Positions 1 to 11,900 of a stretch of 64,000 nucleotides of DNA are shown piece by piece. Numbering within the stretch: the first letter of the stretch is position 1; every line of letters begins with the position of its first letter. A program made the position numbers and the translations under genes. The stretch comes from Halichondria panicea. Lineage: Eukaryota; Porifera; Demospongiae; Suberitida; Halichondriidae. The stretch covers positions 1,922,001-1,986,000 of the forward strand of contig NC_087381.1 of the NCBI RefSeq assembly GCF_963675165.1, read 5' to 3'. Below the pieces are notes generated by a model. The model saw only the letters and a list, made by a program, of their open reading frames with translations, was not told the DNA's origin and made no database searches.

Positions 1-1325
1 GAAGATGAAAAAAGTGTTCACAAAGCCAAGGGCATAAATTTGTAACTGCCTGCAGTCTTCAAACTCTGACTCTAACTCAATCAGTATGAATCATCCAGTT
101 CCTTCTGCTAGGGAAAACCTTCTTAGACTAACTGATACATATAGTTAGAACTTCATGTACACCCTAACATCACAGGCAGTTACAAATTCAACTCTTGCTA
201 ACATGTATATTTATATACAATATATGGTCCACACAACCACTCACTAGAGTAGCTGTGAGTCCTCTTTCTCTTTGAGGGGGTAGCCCCCGTCAGGACAGCC
301 GAGAAACCCCCTGTCATCATGAGGGACTGGAGGAACGAGGAGCCGGAGGGGTGAGGTACACCTACAGGCACGGGAGAGGGTACTGTGATGAACAATGGAG
401 GACCACCAGGACAGGAGATACAAAATGTACACCATCACAGCCACTAGCAGGTACACGTACACTGTAAGGCTTATTAGAAAAGATGAATCTCATTAAGGGG
501 ATTGAAATTCCAGCTGATTATACAGGCCTGAGGGTATTTTAAATGTTTGAAGAGGTACAATTTTGATGCAAGATGTATACAACAACATAATGGTTGTTTA
601 TCTTACATGTATACAAGATGTGCTACAGTAACGAACGTTTTGGTGGTTTTGAGCTGTTTCGTCGAGACTGTGATCCCATTGAGCTCTCATTAGCTGACGA
701 TCTTCTCTGCCTCTTCTTGTTAGGATAAGGTGTACTGGTGGCAAGGGAGCCCGACCTCACTGTAACGAACGTGTATTTGAAATGAAGCTTTACATACATG
801 TACTGTACATGTAAAACAAATTATTTTAAGTGAAGGTGTAAGGTTAAAAAATTATAAACACAGTGCTACGAAGCCGAATGTACAGTATAGATTTTGGGGC
901 CTTTGCTATTTTTATGGATAACCTATCAAGATGTTCGATATCATACCGACTTTCCCTGATGATTTCGTGTGGAATCGTTGTGCTGATGGCTTGGGTCTAT
1001 CTGTGCATGGTTGCAGGTACAGTTATATTAACAAAAAAATGACCAAGAGAACTTTAGGTTATAAAGCATTATTAAGGATCCCCCAAAACAAGCATAGCAT
1101 GACTTTATTGTTAATTTGTTTGCCTCTAGTGTAAAGTAAAATGGTCTGGGGAAGAGGCTAACCTACTTGCCTAGGAAGGTTTGCTTTAAGCTGTATTATT
1201 CACCAGTGTTTAGCACTTCCTTCCAGATTGCTGTACAATTGTAGGGCAACCACTTTGCCCATAATTGTAGCACCATAAAATATTTGTTTACGTGTAACCA
1301 ACGGTAACACGTTCAGAAGGGGTAA

Positions 1326-1359
<34 letters not shown>

Positions 1360-1791
1360 ATAGTTTATGTATCTGTGTTACCTGGTGGCCTAGGATGGTG
1401 GACACTGCTCGTGGCCGATATGCTGCTCACCTGCAATAAATGGTAACCAAGGGGGTGAACGTGTGTATGGCTTCATGGTAACCCACAGCTATATAACCAC
1501 GCCCACATAAACACATACATGTAGATGTACATGCAAATAAACATAGGTGCAGATCTACATGCATGCTATAAGTGCTATATAAAAGCACAGTAATTAATTG
1601 CAGGGAAAATACAATATTAAGCGCTTACGAAAGAGACACTCGATAAATCATCGCATTCTCCCTCCATTTTCTTGAACTTTCATTGACCTTCGCACGTGAG
1701 GTTGACGAGCTCCATTTAGAAACTAACTTTGCAGCACCTTCAGCTCTGCCTTCAGCTTAGCTTTGTCTCCTCTCTTGTACTACACTAAGAA
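1..1791. other. intergenic sequence upstream of MAGOH, no convincing gene
   Basis: I see no convincing gene here. The minus strand is open at about 198-462 in two overlapping frames, next to a pyrimidine-rich tract and an AG. This could be a terminal exon of a gene lying off the left edge, but I do not recognise the peptide. The plus-strand 67-residue ORF at 931-1134 has no recognisable motif. A pure TG dinucleotide run lies at about 1326-1359. The last ~100 bases before 1792 presumably hold the MAGOH promoter and 5' UTR, but no TATA box is evident. Confidence 0.5.
1326..1359. repeat. (TG)n microsatellite
   Basis: This is an uninterrupted run of TG dinucleotides, about 16 units. Confidence 0.95.
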
Positions 1792-3026
1792 ATGGCAGAC
1801 TTCTACTTAAGATACTACGTGGGTCACAAAGGAAAGTTTGGTCATGAATTCTTGGAGTTTGAGTTTAGACCTGATGGTAAGTGTTAAAGTACGTGTGTAC
1901 GTGTACGTACATGCACAGTACAGGTAGTAGGTAGGTAGTAGCATTTATAGCTCTATACAAACTGCATGCTTTGCTAGTATCTAATGAGCTCAATGTTTTT
2001 TCTAGGTCGGCTGCGATATGCAAACAATTCTAACTACAAGAATGACGTCATGATCAGAAAAGAGGTAATCTCATAAATCTTAGCATAGCCTTCACCGCAT
2101 TATTCTAAGTATAAAGGCGTAAGGCAACACTAAAATCGTGCTAATTCAGCAAAATTTAGAGTGTTGCCCTAAGTAGACTGTGGTAAGTGTGTATAGTCTA
2201 ATCTTGCACCACTTTAGTAACACTTGTTGTATGTGCTCTGGTCAGGTGACTGTGAGCAGAATAGTGAGAGACGAGCTGAGGAAAATCGTGGAAGACTCGG
2301 ACGTAAGTTGTACTGTTTTATCGAGGTCCCAGTACGAAACAAGAGCAGAGTGTAGTCCACTTAATTATAGTGCATTGGCTACAATAGCTGTGGTAGAGCA
2401 ATCGTAATAGTTATCTAGTCTACCGAGTTATTATTATAAGCACAGGCCAACATAGATTTTTTCATAAGTTGTGTTCTATTTTTGCCCCTCCTCTCCCCTC
2501 CCATAGATAACGTCTGAGGATGACAAGCTGTGGCCAGTGCCTGACCGAGTGGGAAGACAGGTGCAGTGTGCAAGTGTATATACAGTTGTGTGTGTGTGTG
2601 CACTATTACCTGATACTGAGCTTAGGAGTTAACTTGTGCAAGAATTTTGATTATTAGAAAGTTTGCAGAAGTGTTGGAGAGGTCATTTTAAGCGGCATAT
2701 TATTTATTAATTTTAGTGTTACAAGTACAAGTACTTCTTGTCTCATTGCAATGCAGGAGCTTGAAGTAGTGCTTGGTGACCAGCACATATCCTTCACCAC
2801 CTCCAAGATTGGTTCCTTATTAGACTGCAAATCATCCAGGCAAGCTGCTCAGTGGATAGTTCTGTACTGTCAATTCTAATACATTATTATACTTGTAAGA
2901 CTAGATTTTTTTTATTGCTTAAAATTACGTACAGAAACAACATGCAATTTTTTTTAGTTATTAGCAAATTCCAATGCGTTCCATAATTATAGAGTCTGAG
3001 TTAACGTAAATCCTCCCCTTCTCTCC

Positions 3027-3070
<44 letters not shown>

Positions 3071-3187
3071 ACACACACACACCACAGGGATGAAGAGGGC
3101 CTGAGAGCGTTCTACTATTTGGTACAGGACATCAAGTGCTTTGTCTTTAGTCTCATAGGTCTCCATTTCAAGATTAAGCCTATCTAG
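1792..3187 (+). CDS. MAGOH: Mago nashi / MAGOH, exon-junction-complex core subunit
   Basis: MAGOH pairs with Y14/RBM8A in the exon junction complex deposited on spliced mRNA, acting in nonsense-mediated decay, mRNA localisation and splicing. Six exons: 1792-1876, 2006-2064, 2246-2302, 2507-2560, 2757-2839 and 3088-3187. They sum to 438 nt, giving 145 residues, the usual family length. The N-terminus [20 protein letters not shown], the [16 protein letters not shown] block, the DRVGRQELE block and the C-terminal [13 protein letters not shown] are essentially the animal consensus. The [19 protein letters not shown] loop diverges slightly from vertebrates. Intron 5 starts with GC (gcaagc at 2840), a GC-AG intron. 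Its acceptor at 3087 follows directly on a long CA repeat. Start codon: AAATGG context at 1792 and conserved first residues. Assignment is near certain. Confidence 0.97.
3027..3086. repeat. (CA)n microsatellite at a splice acceptor
   Basis: This CA run, with two small interruptions, ends directly at the acceptor AG of MAGOH exon 6 and replaces a normal polypyrimidine tract. Confidence 0.9.
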
Positions 3188-3515
3188 CACCTCACAACTG
3201 AACTATGTCGCCACCACTTTTGCATGATATATTATACTTATATACCCTTTTGTGCTGCTGTATTGGCAATGATTTCTATTGTGATCTAAAAAAGTAAGGT
3301 TACCATTTTGACAAAATTTAATGTATCAAAGTGGTAATAATCGTTAATTTAATAGTGGTTCATGTGGTATCATTATGTTTGTTTGAGGATCCGTACCCAT
3401 TAAGTAATGATCGTAACAACTTTGACTGAGCCATTAAATTTTAACGATCAGTACCTACTGCATTCATTAATCTCCAGAGCAAAATTTTTCATGTTGCATT
3501 GCATTGCAGTCAAGC

Positions 3516-5965
3516 ATGGACATACGCTCTCGCAGACCTCTCTCTGAAGTATCTGCTCCTCGAGTGGAGCTTGAAGTAACTGCAGAAGGAACAACTTTGT
3601 CTGAATCAGACAAGAGGAGGAGGATTTGGACAATTTACTTCATTGGATTCATTGTCAGTGCAGTGTCTATTTAAGAGATCCTGTGTTAATATGTACATAC
3701 AGTAAACGTTAAACAAACAAGCGATAAAATGTGGCAGCTATTTGGAAAAACAGTCTTCGTATAGATCTAGTAGTTAATTTTATGTCAATAGTCGCAGTTT
3801 TTAGTAATTGTATAAATCTTCCTCTTGAAACTCACAGGACTTATTCGGTGTGAGTATGATGATTCCATTCTTTCCCCGGATTGCCGCTAACGTTGGAGCT
3901 AGTCTCACTGCAGCCGGGCTCATTGGTGGGTGAGGGAATAACTGTACATGGCTGTATAGAACTGAATGGCTGCTAGATCAATTAATGATTATAGCTTATA
4001 TAATTGCCATAAAGCGTGTGTACGTTTAATATAAACTTATTATGTTAAATTTTCCTTTGTTCCGTAATTTAAACTACCGTACCGTAACTAGTTTTAATTC
4101 AGACAATTACGGTAGTAAAAATGACATTCGCAAGACTATTTCCATGTTCTCGTACAAGTGGCGCTTTACAGTATAATTACTATACACCTTGCATGTATGT
4201 GAGTGATGTAATGTTTGTCTTTGAATAGGGTCACTTTATGGAGCTCTTCAAGTTGTGTCTAGTCCAGTTATTGTGAGTGCAGTACAGTTTTGACATGTGG
4301 CCAATGTTGATAATTTAAGTTTCATTTTCAAATTATATTATTTTCAATCTTATTGCAATTTAACAGTTATTTTTATGCTCTTGTCTTGATTGTGAAATAA
4401 TTGTGCATATAATTATTACCTGATGATCATGCAGGGAAAGTTGAGTGATGTGTACGGACGTAGAAATCTTCTTCTGTTGTGTTATCTCGCTCCGTGTGTC
4501 GGCTACTTCATGATGAGCAGAGCAGACTCTGTCCTCCTGTTGGTACTATCAAGAATACTACCAGGTAGACTGACTCTTTACAGGGCTCTACGTATTATGA
4601 CGCTGACTACTGTGTATTGAACAAGGTCTAGGGTACCAGTTTTTATAAGAGCTTGTGCATTTTTATAGGTTAAGTGTTAAGTTAGCTAGTTGCACATTAC
4701 ACAAGCCCAAAACTGAGCATTAGTATTGTTACAGCTTACAAGAAGTTGCTACATTGAACAAGCCGTAACTCAGCAATTAATTATACAATCATGTAGATTG
4801 AGCTGGAAGCATCAATTAAAAGATGCATTTTGTACACCTTTGAAATGGCTTGTGATGTGTTTAGATCTGTGCTTGCTATTGGATCAAGCAAGCCTGAACT
4901 TAGCTTTTTTCGAAATGGAAATGGGCCTGTTTTGATCGCTAACTTTAATCACTCATACTTGAGTTAAGATTCTATTTTATTGACTCACATTTACGTCTTA
5001 TCTTGTTTAGTTACAATTTATTATTACTTGTTAATCTCACCCCTTACACAGGGATCCTGAAGCACGGACAGTCAATTTCCAAGGCATACTTAACGGACAT
5101 CACCAGTGATAAGGATCGCCGCTCGGTACTTGGTCTATTCAACGCTCTGAGCAGTCTAGGATTCATTTTTGGCCCTCTCTTGTCCGGCTACTTGGCTGAT
5201 ATTGACCCTAGCTTAAAACTCAGTATTTTATTCGGCTCAGTGGTGTTTGGATCGAATCTATTTATAGTGTTGTTTTTTCTACCACCGCTAAAAACCAGAT
5301 ATTCAAGTAGCGATCACAGTCAAGAGAAACTCTTTAGTTTACGATCGATTATTGACTCTTTGAATATATTCAAGGGACTACATGTTCGAGAGATGTTTGA
5401 TATTCTGCTAGTTCGATTTCTACTTGTATTTGCCGTAATCATGTTCAGAAGTAATTTCCCCGTTCTGTTGGATAAGCACTTCCACTCTGATGGGTCAACA
5501 CTCGGTAAGGTCCTCTCGTTCAATGGAATTATCTCTGCTATATCTGCGGCAACTTGCGGATACCTGTCATCTTTCTATTCAAACCCAATCACACAGGTGA
5601 CTCACTTCTCGATTCTACTAGCTATATCGCTTATTTTGTCTACCATCTCCACGTCTATACTCCTGCTAGTGTTGTGTCTGGTTCCCATGGCATTGGCAAC
5701 TGCTAACCTTCGGATTTGTATGCTCAGTTTGCTGTTGCAGAGAGGACGAGAAAACGAAAGAGGTGCTATTATCGGAGTGGGTGCTGCTATGGCTTCGTTG
5801 AGTCGTATGATAGCCCCGGGCATTGTGGGCGTGGCTCAAGAGTACGGGAGTGAGGTGGTGGGCTACCTGTGTGCTGGACTAACTCTGGTTGCTGTGACAA
5901 TTTTGATAGGATGTTTTAGAAGTAGAGAGATCGTATCCAAGGACAAAACTGATAAGGATAGATAA
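3516..5965 (+). CDS. major facilitator superfamily transporter, MFSD9-like, copy 1 (intact)
   Basis: A polytopic membrane transporter of the DHA1-like MFS group. Exons 3516-3653, 3838-3925, 4229-4272, 4435-4564 and 5052-5965 sum to 1314 nt (437 residues), normal for a 12-TM MFS protein. A charged N-terminal tail (to about residue 38) precedes the first TM segment. Exon 4 carries the MFS loop 2-3 signature GKLSDVYGRR. Exon 5 begins GILKHGQSISKAYLTDI and holds the second half, with many hydrophobic stretches and a short KDKTDKDR tail. The block around PG-x-KH-x-x-SIS-x-A-x-L-x-D recalls animal MFSD9, whose substrate I do not know to be established; SLC22A18-type proteins are the alternative. 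It starts 328 bp after the MAGOH stop on the same strand and is followed by a tandem copy. Confidence 0.85.
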
Positions 5966-6113
5966 CTGAAACTGAAACTAGAATTATTTTATTTTTTGTG
6001 ACAATGTTTATATCTGACTTGTGACTGTTTGGATCAGTACCTAGTCCATATGGATTAGACTGAGATTTTTTGCTAGCTTCTCAAGTGCATTCCAGTCTAT
6101 AGTCTAGCACAGC

Positions 6114-8132
6114 ATGGACATACGCTCTCGCAGACCTCTCTCTGATGTGTCTGCTCCTCGAGTGGAACTTGAAGTAACTGCAGAAAGAACAACTTTGTCT
6201 GAATCAGACAAGAGGAGGAGGATTTGGACAATTTACTTCATTGGATTCATTGTCAGTGCAGTGTATATATAGATCCAATGTATGTTTGAGATTCTAGTCC
6301 AGAAGCAAACGTTGTTATAATTACAGCATTATAGAATCTTTCTGAGGGGTCAATCCAGGAAAAAACAGTGTGCACATAGATCTACCAATCTCTACCAAAA
6401 CAATAACCACAGTATTTAAATTACATGACGTATATAACTTTATTACTCCTCTTGACACTCGCAGGACTTATTTGGTGTGAGTATGATGATTCCATTCTTT
6501 CCCCGGCTTGCCGCTAACGTTGGAGCTAGTCTAACTACAGCCGGGCTCATTGGTGGGTGAGGGAGTAACTGTACTCTATAGTGAGATCACCATGCATGCA
6601 GTGTACATGCAGTATTAAAGTCAGGTTCGTCTTTGACTATAGGGTCACTTTATGGAGCTCTTCAAGTTGTGTCTAGTCCAGTTATTGTGAGTTGATGGTC
6701 GTATTTTTAACATGTGCAAGTTCAGAAAGGCTTTGATCCAAGCTAGTGCCTTAATTGTATGAAATAAAGTTCTCCATGCAATTATCATGCAGGGAAAGTT
6801 GAGTGACGTGTACGGACGTAGAAATCTTCTTCTGTTGTGTTACCTCGCTCCGTGTGTCGGCTACTTCATGATGAGCAGAGCAGACTCCGTCCTCCTGTTG
6901 GTACTATCAAGAATACTACCAGGTAGACTGACTCTTCACAGGGCTCTACGTATTATGACGCTGACTACTGTGAGCTTATGCATATAAGGTTGAGTTGTGA
7001 TCTCTACTGATCTTTTTCACTATAAATTAAGTAGTGTTCCCCCAGTCCCACTGTAAACTCATTTAATGCTTGCTAGGATTTTTTTCAGGATTTTGCACAA
7101 GTTAGGTGAAAACGAATTGATATCAACAGGGTACAAGTAGGAAATTTACTTGCTCCAAGCGGGTGAAAATTCACCCACTAGCCTGCACTGAAATGAACCC
7201 TGCTTGTTTATCTTATCTCTGCAGGGCTTCTAAAACACGGGCAGTCAATTTCCATGGCCTACTTAACAGATATAACCAGTGATAAAGATCGCCGCTCGGT
7301 ACTGAGTCTATTCATCTTTCTAAGAAGCCTGGGTTTCATATTTGGCCCTCTCTTATCCGGCTACTTGGCTGATATTGACCCTAGCTTGAAACTCAGTATT
7401 TTATTCGGCTCAGTGGTATTTGGATTGGATCTAATTCCAGTGTTTTTCTTTTTACCACCACTCAAAACCAATACTGATCACAGTCAAGAGAAACTCTTCA
7501 GTTTACGATCGATTATCGACTCTTTGAACATATTCAAGGGACTACATGTTTGAGATATTTTTGATGTTTTGGTGGTTCAATTTTTACTTGTATTTGCCGT
7601 AGTTATGTTCAGAGGTAATTTCCCCGTTTTCTTAGACAAGCACTTCCACTCTGATGGGTCAACACTCGGTAAGGTCCTCTCCTTTGACGGAATTATCTCT
7701 GCTATATCTGCGGCAACTTGCGGATACCTGTCATCTTTCTATTCAAACCCAATCACACAGGTGACTCACTTCTCGATTCTACTAGCTATATCTCTTATTT
7801 TGTCTACCCTCTCCACGTCTATACTCCTGCTAGTGTTGTGTCTGGTTCCCATGGCATTGGCAGCTGCTAACCTTCGGATTTGTATGCTCAGTTTGCTGTT
7901 GCAGAGAGGACGAGAAAACGAAAGAGGTGCTATTATCGGAGTGGGTGCTGCTATGGCTTCATTGAGTCGTATGATAGCCCCGGGCATTGTGGGCGTGGCT
8001 CAAGAGTACGGGAGTGAGGTGGTGGGCTACATGTGTGCTGGACTAACTCTGGTTGCTGTGACAATTTTGATTGGATGTTTTAGAAGTAGAGAGATCGTAT
8101 CCAAGGACAGAACTGCTGATAAGGATAAATAA
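6114..8132 (+). pseudogene. MFSD9-like MFS transporter, tandem copy 2 with in-frame stop
   Basis: Tandem duplicate of the preceding gene with the same five exons: 6114-6251, 6465-6552, 6643-6686, 6793-6922 and 7225-8132. The sum, 1308 nt, keeps frame throughout. Codon 243 is TGA (7551-7553) where copy 1 has CGA. A few codons later CGA has become CAA. Both changes fit CpG deamination. The stop removes roughly the last five or six TM segments, so the gene is either dead or encodes a half transporter. An in-frame ATG-like restart exists at 7569. Sequence after about 7640 is almost identical to copy 1, whereas the stretch from 7300 to 7600 is more diverged, suggesting gene conversion of the 3' part. 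Introns 3 and 4 are shorter than in copy 1. A sequencing or allelic variant at the stop cannot be excluded. Confidence 0.8.
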
Positions 8133-8364
8133 CTGAAACTGAAGCTAGTGTTTGTTTGTATTTTTGTATTTTTGTGCTGAAGTTATGCTTATCTTTTATC
8201 TCTGTGCATGTTTATTGTGAAACCAGTCATCATGAATGTTGTCTAATCTCGAAGTCACATGTTACATAACTGTACTCTGTACTTAATTGGTATTTGCAGC
8301 AAATCACTGGCCAGACACTCAGTTTTACAGTTTTTGCTGATATCTAGCTAGCTAGAGTGCAGCC

Positions 8365-8940
8365 ATGGCTTTGACTGACTTCAACCTGAATGAAGGTCGC
8401 TATATGGGGCTGATGGAGAAGCTCATTGGAGAGACAGAGTTCTTGCAAGACAACCCTCCCAAGTTCGTGCCCCAGGAGGACAGGTATGTAGTGGCGTGCT
8501 GCCTTATAGAGAGGCTAGAATAATGTTGTGTGAAGGCTCTACCTTTAATTAAAGGCAGTGTTGGAAGCTTGTAGTTTGTATATTTTGCATGTTTGAGCTC
8601 TGTAAAAATTATCGGCCACGCAAACTAAATTACTTGTTTCTCTGGCCCTTTTCCTCAAAATTTGACGCGAGGAATGCAGTTTTTAGCACAGTATACATAA
8701 GGAAAGGTCAAATTTATCTGCATCATCGTGCTAGCAAAGGTCGTTAAGAACTTAGTTGTTGTTTTAACGATCGTTACAACCCACTGTAAACGAGCAAGTG
8801 GTAAAAAATAACAAAGCCAGCGGGCCTGAGAAACAAGTGATGTAGTTTGTCTGCCCTAGCAGTCAAATTACTGTGACACATGCTGAATAAAAACTATCCT
8901 TAGCTATAACATGTGACGTGGAATCATCTCTGTTTAATTT

Positions 8941-8972
<32 letters not shown>

Positions 8973-11900
8973 ACACACACTTTAGGGCCATCAAGCATCT
9001 GATGGACTTGCTAACCCCCCACACCATCGAGAACGGGGGTCCGCTCAAAGTTGATCATGTGACCTTCGTAGAGGGGCGTGGCAACCTCTTGCTTGAGTAC
9101 GATTCTGAGGGGGCCGAGGGAACAGTAGCATTTGTCGGCAGCCATCTTGATGTGGTTCCTGCTAACCCCGAGACTTGGGAAAGAAACCCTTTCAAGCTTA
9201 CGGTGGAAGTAAGATAAACTGATAGTGGATTATAGTGGTTTGAAATCGAATACTACACATGCGTGACAAACTCCTCAACATGATCATGTGATAATGTACT
9301 CTTGTTCTGTAAATTAATTTTATCACGCAGTGTGTAGTATTCATGTGACTGCCCAAAAATTAATATATCTTTTATTTGCCCCCCCCCCCCCCCAGGGAGA
9401 CAAGATGTATGGTCGTGGTACCACGGACTGCCTGGGGCACGTGGCCCTCATCACCGACATCTTCCTGCAACTGGCCGAGAAGAAGCCAAAGCTCAAGTTC
9501 AAGGTCGTATCCGTCTTCATCGCAAGGTAAATCTTCTGAAAATAAGTAGGAAAAAATTTTTTTTTTGAACTTAGTTTGTCATCAACCAAGCAAGTGTGTG
9601 ACCCTCTCCAGTCTACGCCGTGGAAATCTTGACTGCAAAATAATTGTGATCTATGTCCCCATTAGACAGTAGTCACTCCAATCTTAGTAGTTAGTTGCCA
9701 TGTGCAGTGTGTCAGAGGAGGTACGAAAGCATATTTTGATCTTTCTGATTCAGCAATATCCTGCTAATGGCCTAAAGCGCACACAGTCATGTCGTACCTC
9801 CTCAGGCAGTTTGTGTTGAATTGCATGCTGTGTATGTTATGTATTATTACCACCACGCCCTCTGCCCCCCCCCCCCCGTAGCGAGGAGAGCACTGCAATT
9901 CCCGGAGTGGGTGTGGACAAGCTCCTGGAGACGGGACGATTAGACCATATCAAGAATGGACCTATATTCTGGGTTGACTCCGCTGATAGTCAGCCGTGCA
10001 TGGGTAGGTCGGAGACTTGCAAAATAGAGTTGTGTTTTTACGAATCCTTTTCTTACATGTACATCATATATGTGGTACTGAATTTGTGTAGGGGAGCATT
10101 AATTGAGTATCAGCAGTGAAAGTACTTATAATTATGATACAGTGAAACGTGTCTATTATGGTCACTCTGTAAATCAAATCACTCTCCATAATAACAGCCA
10201 TGCAGGGTTCAGGGTTCAGGGTAATGGCCCAAACCAGAGGAGGTCTGACATGCATGCACAAATACTAAGTACTACAAGTTCAGTGCATTGGTGTCATTGT
10301 GGTCACATGATAAGGTCCACTAAATGCACTAGCACTTGTAGTGATTCGTGCGCGCATGTCGGACCTCCTCTGGGCCCAAACCTACAACCCCAGGTGGTGT
10401 GTATTGTCTTTGCTAACTGAGTTTTTGTAGAAATCTTTTTTTCTCGTCACGCATGGCTCTAATGCCCCCCACCCCCTCAGGCACTGCGTCGTGCTGTATG
10501 TGGACCCTGAGGGCAACTGGTCGTCTGTTCCACTCTGGGCTGCCTCACAAGGGCATTAACAGCGTAGAGTTTGGTATGGACGCCATCAAGTACATCCAGG
10601 ACAAGTTCTACAAAGAGTTCCCCCCTGTGAGTGCAGGGTTAGAAATGGTTTTGCAGAATTTTTGCAACAACAGCTAGGTTGCGTGGACTGACCAGCTTTC
10701 ATGTCAGTCAAAAGCCTCTTGCTCCTTGACAGGCTATCATTGAAGTGCTTCCAATGTAAACGTCACTATAATTATTATCTGTGATCTTCCCCACCCCTAG
10801 CATTCCGAGGAGGAGCGCTACAAGTTTGCCACGCCCTCCACCCTCAAGCCGACCCAGGTGGCCTGCTCTGAGGGCTCCATCAATCAGATACCACCGTGGG
10901 CAGAGATCAAGGGAGACATTCGTCTGACCCCTTTCTATGACATCAATGTCTGCATTGAGAAAATGAAGGGCTATATCAAAGAGATCAATGACGGTGAGTG
11001 AGTGTGTGTTGTTACCAGGAGTATAATGAAGCTTGGCTGTTTTGGTCACCCTCTATAATACAGTCTTGCTTTATAATACAGCCAGGTTAATGGGCCCCAA
11101 AGACTCTATAGCGTGTGCTTGGACCTGTGTTAGCAGGCCACCCTTTATAATACAGCCAGGTTAATGGGCCCCAAAGACTCCATAGCGTGTGTTTGGACCT
11201 GTGTTAGCAGGCCACCCTCTATAATACAGTCAGGTTAATGGGCCCCAAAGACTCCATAGCATACATGTGTTTGGACCTGTGTTAGCAGGCCACCCTCTAT
11301 AATACAGCCAGGTTAATGGTCCCCAAAGACTCTATAGCGTGTGTTTGGACCTGTGTTAGCAGGCCACCCTCTATAATACAGTCAGGTTAATGGGCCCCAA
11401 AGACTCCATAGCATACATGTGTTTGGACCTGTGTTAGCAGGCCACCCTCTATAATACAGCCAGGTTAATGGTCCCCAAAGACTCTATAGCGTGTGTTTGG
11501 ACCTGTGTTAGCAGGCCACTCTCTATAATACAGTCAGGTTAATGGTCCAAAGACTCCATAGCATGGGTTTGGACCTGTGTTAGCAGGCCACCCTCTATAA
11601 TACAGCCAGGTTAATGGTCCAAAGACTCCATAGCATGGGTTTGGACCTGTGTTAGCAGGCCACCCTCTATAATACAGCCAGGTTAATGGGCCCCAAAGAC
11701 TCTATAGCATGTGTTTGGACCTGTGTTAGTAGGCAACGTCTTTATTAAGCCCTGAAAGTCTCCATAGCATATTGTACCTGTGTTAGTAGCATTGCCCTGG
11801 GTGATTGGTTTCATTGTAGTAATTGATTAAGCTCTGTGACCTCAAGAGAGCATGTATGTTGTTCACTGTGTACAAATATGTATCTCTGAGTTTTGTGAGT

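Noticed and set aside
2987..3190. Minus-strand ORF with VCVCVCVC run (also 8863-9048 and 12608-12790)
   Set aside because: These frames are created by CA/TG microsatellites and lie antisense to real exons.
5320..5823. Minus-strand ORFs over the MFS genes (also 7766-7987)
   Set aside because: Shadows of the conserved plus-strand MFS coding exon; both copies give the same shadow.
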